Source: Acidobacteriota bacterium
Lineage (GTDB): Bacteria > Acidobacteriota > Terriglobia > Bryobacterales > Bryobacteraceae
Direction: 5' to 3'
Length of the DNA stretch: 64,000 nt
Assembly: GCA_017304135.1 (NCBI GenBank)
Contig: JAFLBB010000025.1
Coordinates: 1-64,000, forward strand
Position numbers and translations under genes: made by a program. Below the pieces are notes generated by a model. It made no database searches. It saw only the letters and a program-made list of their open reading frames with translations, and was not told where the DNA came from. This document shows positions 60,949 to 64,000 of this stretch, in pieces. Positions within the stretch are counted from its first letter, which is position 1, and the number at the start of each line of letters is the position of its first letter.

Positions 60949-61670
60949 TAGCGCGCCGCGACCACCGTGAACCGCCGCCCCAACGCCCACTCCACGGCTC
61001 CCGCGGGCAGCAGTTTCAGCCACCCGTCCGCGCCGAAGGAACACTCCACCTCGCCGCCCAGGAAGCGATGTCCCTCCCGTTCCAGCCGCCTCCGGAACGC
61101 ATCCAGGCTTCGCAATTTTCCCGCCGCCCGGTTGCGCGCCACCAGCCAGCCGCCCGGCCGCAACACGCGCCAGGCCTCCCGGTAAAAGGCGCTCGCCTCC
61201 CACTCTTTCAATTGCAGATCCACATCGCGGGCGAGCACGACATCCACCGACCGGTCGGAGAAGGGGATCTCGCCCCATCCTGAAACCATGTTCACAGCCG
61301 GTGAAGGAGGACGCGCCGGCGCCGTCGCGTCTGCCCGGGTTGCGAAGAGGCTTACCACCTCCACCCCCGGGTGTCCGGCCACCCACGCTGATGCGCCGAA
61401 GGACCCTTCCGTATAGTCCAGGATTAGTCTCGCCTGAGCCGGAAGAAAACGAGGCCATGTTCCATCTTCGGCCGCACGGGTTGCCCCGCTGGACTCGTCG
61501 CGCGACTCCCCCGGGCGGCATACCAGAACCCCCTCCCGCCAGGCCATCTCAAAGTCGCAGCGATCACAACGCAGGCTTCCGGCGAGGCGAACGTGACAGC
61601 GGGGGCAGCCCAGTGACTCCTCCATCCGCAGTGGTAACCGAATCGCGTAGTCAAGTCCAAGTAGATCCAT
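60945..61670 (-). CDS. methyltransferase-like protein with zinc ribbon, SAM site degenerate
   Basis: A 241-residue protein. An N-terminal zinc ribbon (C22, C25, C35, C38) resembles that of RlmA-type methyltransferases, followed by a class I methyltransferase-like region with IPFSDRSVDVVLARDV and EAWRVLRPGGWLVA (late motifs). Where motif I should be a Gly-rich loop the sequence reads LILDYTEGSFGAS, so SAM binding is doubtful. ATG 61670 has GGGAG upstream. The stop overlaps the convergent SnoaL-like gene. Confidence 0.8.
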   Translation of the reverse strand: MDLLGLDYAIRLPLRMEESLGCPRCHVRLAGSLRCDRCDFEMAWREGVLVCRPGESRDESSGATRAAEDGTWPRFLPAQARLILDYTEGSFGASAWVAGHPGVEVVSLFATRADATAPARPPSPAVNMVSGWGEIPFSDRSVDVVLARDVDLQLKEWEASAFYREAWRVLRPGGWLVARNRAAGKLRSLDAFRRRLEREGHRFLGGEVECSFGADGWLKLLPAGAVEWALGRRFTVVAARY

Positions 61671-61730
61671 GGCTGCACTCCCTGCGTGGAATAGGTGCGT
61701 CCGGCGCTCTACTCTTCTCGACGGGATATC

Positions 61731-62843
61731 CTACAGTTCCCGCACAACCGCGGCCACCGGCTCTGAGCCAACCGGAACCTGTGTGAACAGGCTGGCGGCC
61801 TTGGTGCGGCGGGCGGAAAGCGTGGGAACGTGCAGGACGCTCATGTCGCCCGACTGGCGGTTGAGCACAAGCGCGTATTCCTGGTTCGGGGTGATCGACA
61901 GAAAGCCGGGTTCGCGCCCGACCTGGGTGGCGCCAATCATCCTCTGTGTGGCCACATTCAGGATCGTCACCGTGTTTGAGGTGGGATTTGCCACGAACAG
62001 ATAGCTCGGAAAGACACTTGCCGCCATGACGCCCGGCGCGCGTCCGGCGAGCATCGTCGAGCCGACCTCGGTCTGGTAGGGGTATACCGTGACCACGGCA
62101 TCCAGCCCTTCGCCGGTGATGAACAACTGGCCCCCGTCAGGTTTGAAGCATAACTGGTCGGGACGAAGGTGCACTGGCACACGGACGCCAACGCGGCGGC
62201 TGGCCATGTCGTAAAACACCAGGCTTCGGGCTGAACGGTCAGCGGCCATCAACCAGCGGCCGTCCTTGCGGAACCGGACGGCGCCCACTTCGCCGCCAAC
62301 CTCCACGATGTGGCTCAACTTGCCGGCCCGCCGGTCGATCAGCGCAATGCGCCCGCTGACGCCCATACTGACAGCCGCGTGCTCCTGTTCCAGTGAGAGA
62401 TCGAAATCCACCGGGGTCTCAGGCAGGTGGACTCGGGACTCCACGCGTAAGGCCGAAAGGGACAGGCGGACGATTTGTTTCGCTTCGGGCAACAATGCCC
62501 AGAGGGCGGAACCATCCACGGTGAAGCGGAGCTTCGAAACCGGTGAAGGCAGCTTCACGTGCGGTCCCAGTGTGAGTTTGTCTGTCAGCAGGCCCGCCAC
62601 GGTGGCCGTACCAGGCATAGAGACGAACACCGCAGGATGGGCGCGATGGCTGGCCAGGGCCTCCGGTTCCCCCGGCAGGGTCACGTGGCGGACCACGGCA
62701 AGGGCCCCTAAGTCCACAACAGCAATGGCTTTACCAGCTTTGTTGGCGACGAACGCGAGGCCCGCTGGGGAGGCTGTCTCACGGCGGCCACAGCCCGTCA
62801 AGGCCGCCGCCGCGCCTGCCTGCAACCAGTGCCGCCGGTTCAT
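61731..62843 (-). CDS. Tat-exported beta-propeller lipoprotein
   Basis: A 370-residue YVTN-type beta-propeller. MNRRHWLQAGAAAALTGC is a twin-arginine signal with lipobox LTGC, so the mature protein is lipid-anchored at the resulting Cys. About seven repeats with patterns such as AFVANKAGKAIAVVDL and FVANPTSNTVTILNV follow. It likely acts as a binding scaffold; no enzymatic motif is visible. ATG 62843 gives the proper signal; upstream starts do not. Confidence 0.85.
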   Translation of the reverse strand: MNRRHWLQAGAAAALTGCGRRETASPAGLAFVANKAGKAIAVVDLGALAVVRHVTLPGEPEALASHRAHPAVFVSMPGTATVAGLLTDKLTLGPHVKLPSPVSKLRFTVDGSALWALLPEAKQIVRLSLSALRVESRVHLPETPVDFDLSLEQEHAAVSMGVSGRIALIDRRAGKLSHIVEVGGEVGAVRFRKDGRWLMAADRSARSLVFYDMASRRVGVRVPVHLRPDQLCFKPDGGQLFITGEGLDAVVTVYPYQTEVGSTMLAGRAPGVMAASVFPSYLFVANPTSNTVTILNVATQRMIGATQVGREPGFLSITPNQEYALVLNRQSGDMSVLHVPTLSARRTKAASLFTQVPVGSEPVAAVVREL

Positions 62844-62934
62844 CCAGCGTTCATTGTAGCGTTCCCGCCGGCACGCCGGCACAACTCAACAGGTGGTCCT
62901 GTACGGCCCAGTTTGAATTTGTCGATCTAACGAT

Positions 62935-62963
62935 TTGTTACACTTGCCGCCTTGTGATACGCT
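62935..62963 (+). promoter_or_regulatory. possible mreB promoter
   Basis: TTGTTA (62935-62940), 17 bases, TACGCT (62958-62963). Both hexamers are modest matches. The leader would be about 150 bases, unlike the short leaders of many other genes here. Confidence 0.3.
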
Positions 62964-63042
62964 GAGCGAGGGACTGCTCTGGACCCCAACCTTTATTTTC
63001 CGATTTGCCATTCTTGAGGGAGGCTGGCCTCGGGCTGGTCCC

Positions 63043-63058
63043 CGTTTCCTCGGAAACG
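63043..63058. repeat. perfect inverted repeat upstream of mreB
   Basis: CGTTTCC-TC-GGAAACG, a 7-bp stem with a 2-base spacer, 64 bases before mreB. No T-run follows, so it is more likely an operator or leader hairpin than a terminator. Confidence 0.5.
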
Positions 63059-63122
63059 ACTATTGTGTGCGGGGAACTTCGCGCGTTCCCGTGCGTTCTT
63101 ATCTGGGAAGTCATAGCGGTCC

Positions 63123-64000
63123 ATGAACCTTCGCTCTCTTTTTTCGCTCTTTTCTTCCGACCTCGCCATCGACCTCGGAACAGCCAACACGCTCGTCTTT
63201 GCTCGCGGGCGCGGAATCGTCGTCAACGAACCCTCCATCGTCGCCATCAACAAAAACAATGGCGAAGTGGAAGCCGTCGGCAAGGAGGCCAAGGAGATGG
63301 TCGGCCGCACGCCGGGCAACATCGTGGCCATCCGTCCCATGAAGGATGGCGTCATTGCCGACTTCAAGGTGACCGAGCGGATGCTCAACTACTTCATTCA
63401 AAAGGCGCACGGCCGCAAGATGCTGGTTCACCCACGGATCATCATCGGCGTGCCGAGCGAGATCACCCAGGTGGAAAAGCGCGCCGTCATTGACTCCGCC
63501 TACCGTGCCAAGGCGAGCGAGGTCCACCTGGTGGAGCAGGCCATGGTGGCTGCCATCGGCGCCGGACTGCCCATCACCGAGCCCTCGGGGAACATGGTGG
63601 TCGACATCGGCGGCGGCACCACCGACGTGGCCGTGATTTCGCTCTCCGGCATTGTCTATTCGCGGTCTGTGCGCGTGGCCGGCAATGAGATCGACGAAGC
63701 CATCACGCAATATCTGAAGCGCAAGTACAACCTGCTCATCGGCGAGCGCACCGCCGAGCAGATCAAGATGCAGATCGGTTCGGCGCATCCGCTGGATAAA
63801 CCGCTCACCATGGAGATTAAGGGCCGCAACCTGATTGAGGGTGTGCCGCGTACCATCACTGTGGACGACAGCGAAATCCGCGAGGCCATCGGCGAGTGCG
63901 TGGCCACCATCCTCAACGCCATCCGCGTGGCCCTCGAACGGACCCCGCCCGAGTTGAGCGCCGACATTAGCGACCGCGGCATTGTGCTCACCGGCGGCGG
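63123..64000 (+). CDS. mreB: rod-shape determining protein MreB (3-prime partial)
   Basis: Bacterial actin that guides lateral cell-wall synthesis under the inner membrane. 292 residues are visible before the window ends. The opening has the short amphipathic stretch [11 protein letters not shown] (membrane contact), then phosphate 1 motif [11 protein letters not shown], the phosphate 2 motif [13 protein letters not shown] and, at the very end, GIVLTGGG of the adenosine motif. ATG 63123 directly precedes the conserved start. The organism is probably rod-shaped. Confidence 0.96.
   Translation, partial: MNLRSLFSLFSSDLAIDLGTANTLVFARGRGIVVNEPSIVAINKNNGEVEAVGKEAKEMVGRTPGNIVAIRPMKDGVIADFKVTERMLNYFIQKAHGRKMLVHPRIIIGVPSEITQVEKRAVIDSAYRAKASEVHLVEQAMVAAIGAGLPITEPSGNMVVDIGGGTTDVAVISLSGIVYSRSVRVAGNEIDEAITQYLKRKYNLLIGERTAEQIKMQIGSAHPLDKPLTMEIKGRNLIEGVPRTITVDDSEIREAIGECVATILNAIRVALERTPPELSADISDRGIVLTGG

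Noticed and set aside
1..64000. CRISPR arrays, IS elements, tRNA or rRNA genes
   Set aside because: No regularly spaced repeats, transposase motifs or recognisable tRNA/rRNA sequences were seen by eye; a covariance-model search would settle small RNAs.

Overview
The window is a high-GC bacterial chromosome segment with about 52 protein genes packed on both strands. I see no tRNA, rRNA, IS element or CRISPR array, and no gene-free stretch longer than 300 bases. The gene set suggests an Acidobacteriota soil bacterium of the Bryobacterales/Solibacter type: many Sec- or Tat-exported single-domain enzymes, NIPSNAP, DUF3604, CaiB, beta-propeller phosphoesterases, hopanoid-modification genes and multiheme cytochromes. 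That placement is an inference from gene content, not from a marker comparison.

Layout. 1-4449: a Gld-type ABC exporter (ATPase cut by the window edge, permease, GldG-like subunit, DUF4340 subunit). 4463-6357: nicotinate phosphoribosyltransferase and a nicotinamidase-like hydrolase; NAD synthase lies far away at 55323-56972. 6419-9503: a redox block of a monoheme protein, a Tat-exported FMN 2-hydroxyacid oxidase and a tetraheme protein, with a CRP/FNR-like operator upstream. 9514-18422: a D-2-hydroxyacid dehydrogenase, an exported Gfo/Idh/MocA protein, recG, rsmD, a DUF3604 protein and an unpartnered SagB-type dehydrogenase. 18406-25519 (minus): an exported trypsin-like protease, the hopanoid genes hpnI and hpnJ flanking two half-size DMT transporters, and a protein resembling the core of plant IQM proteins. 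25622-35189: small exported proteins, a thioesterase, a prolyl oligopeptidase, an aminotransferase, an amidase, an M23 peptidase and an exported amidohydrolase. 35199-42662: a HerA-like ATPase coupled to a CaiB-type CoA-transferase, a class A beta-lactamase-like enzyme, an exported nitrilase-fold enzyme and a PfpI protein.

42804-45650 encodes an ABC ATPase and a permease whose C-terminus is a whole amidohydrolase-like domain that has lost a key Asp. 45689-49411 holds a sulfatase, an IscA-type Fe-S carrier and a CPBP protease. 49486-52769 encodes a decaheme cytochrome, an outer-membrane barrel (MtrA/MtrB-like pair) and a small membrane protein, i.e. a likely trans-outer-membrane electron conduit. 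52789-62843 carries a phosphoesterase/beta-propeller, NAD synthase, a Tat-exported DapA-like protein, a second FMN 2-hydroxyacid oxidase that contains a CXXCH heme-binding motif, and several small enzymes. The window ends inside mreB.

A possible common theme is periplasmic oxidation of 2-hydroxyacids with electrons passed to c-type hemes and perhaps out of the cell. A second theme is promoter form: many genes have a -10 hexamer 6-8 bases before the start codon, which predicts leaderless or very short-leader transcripts.
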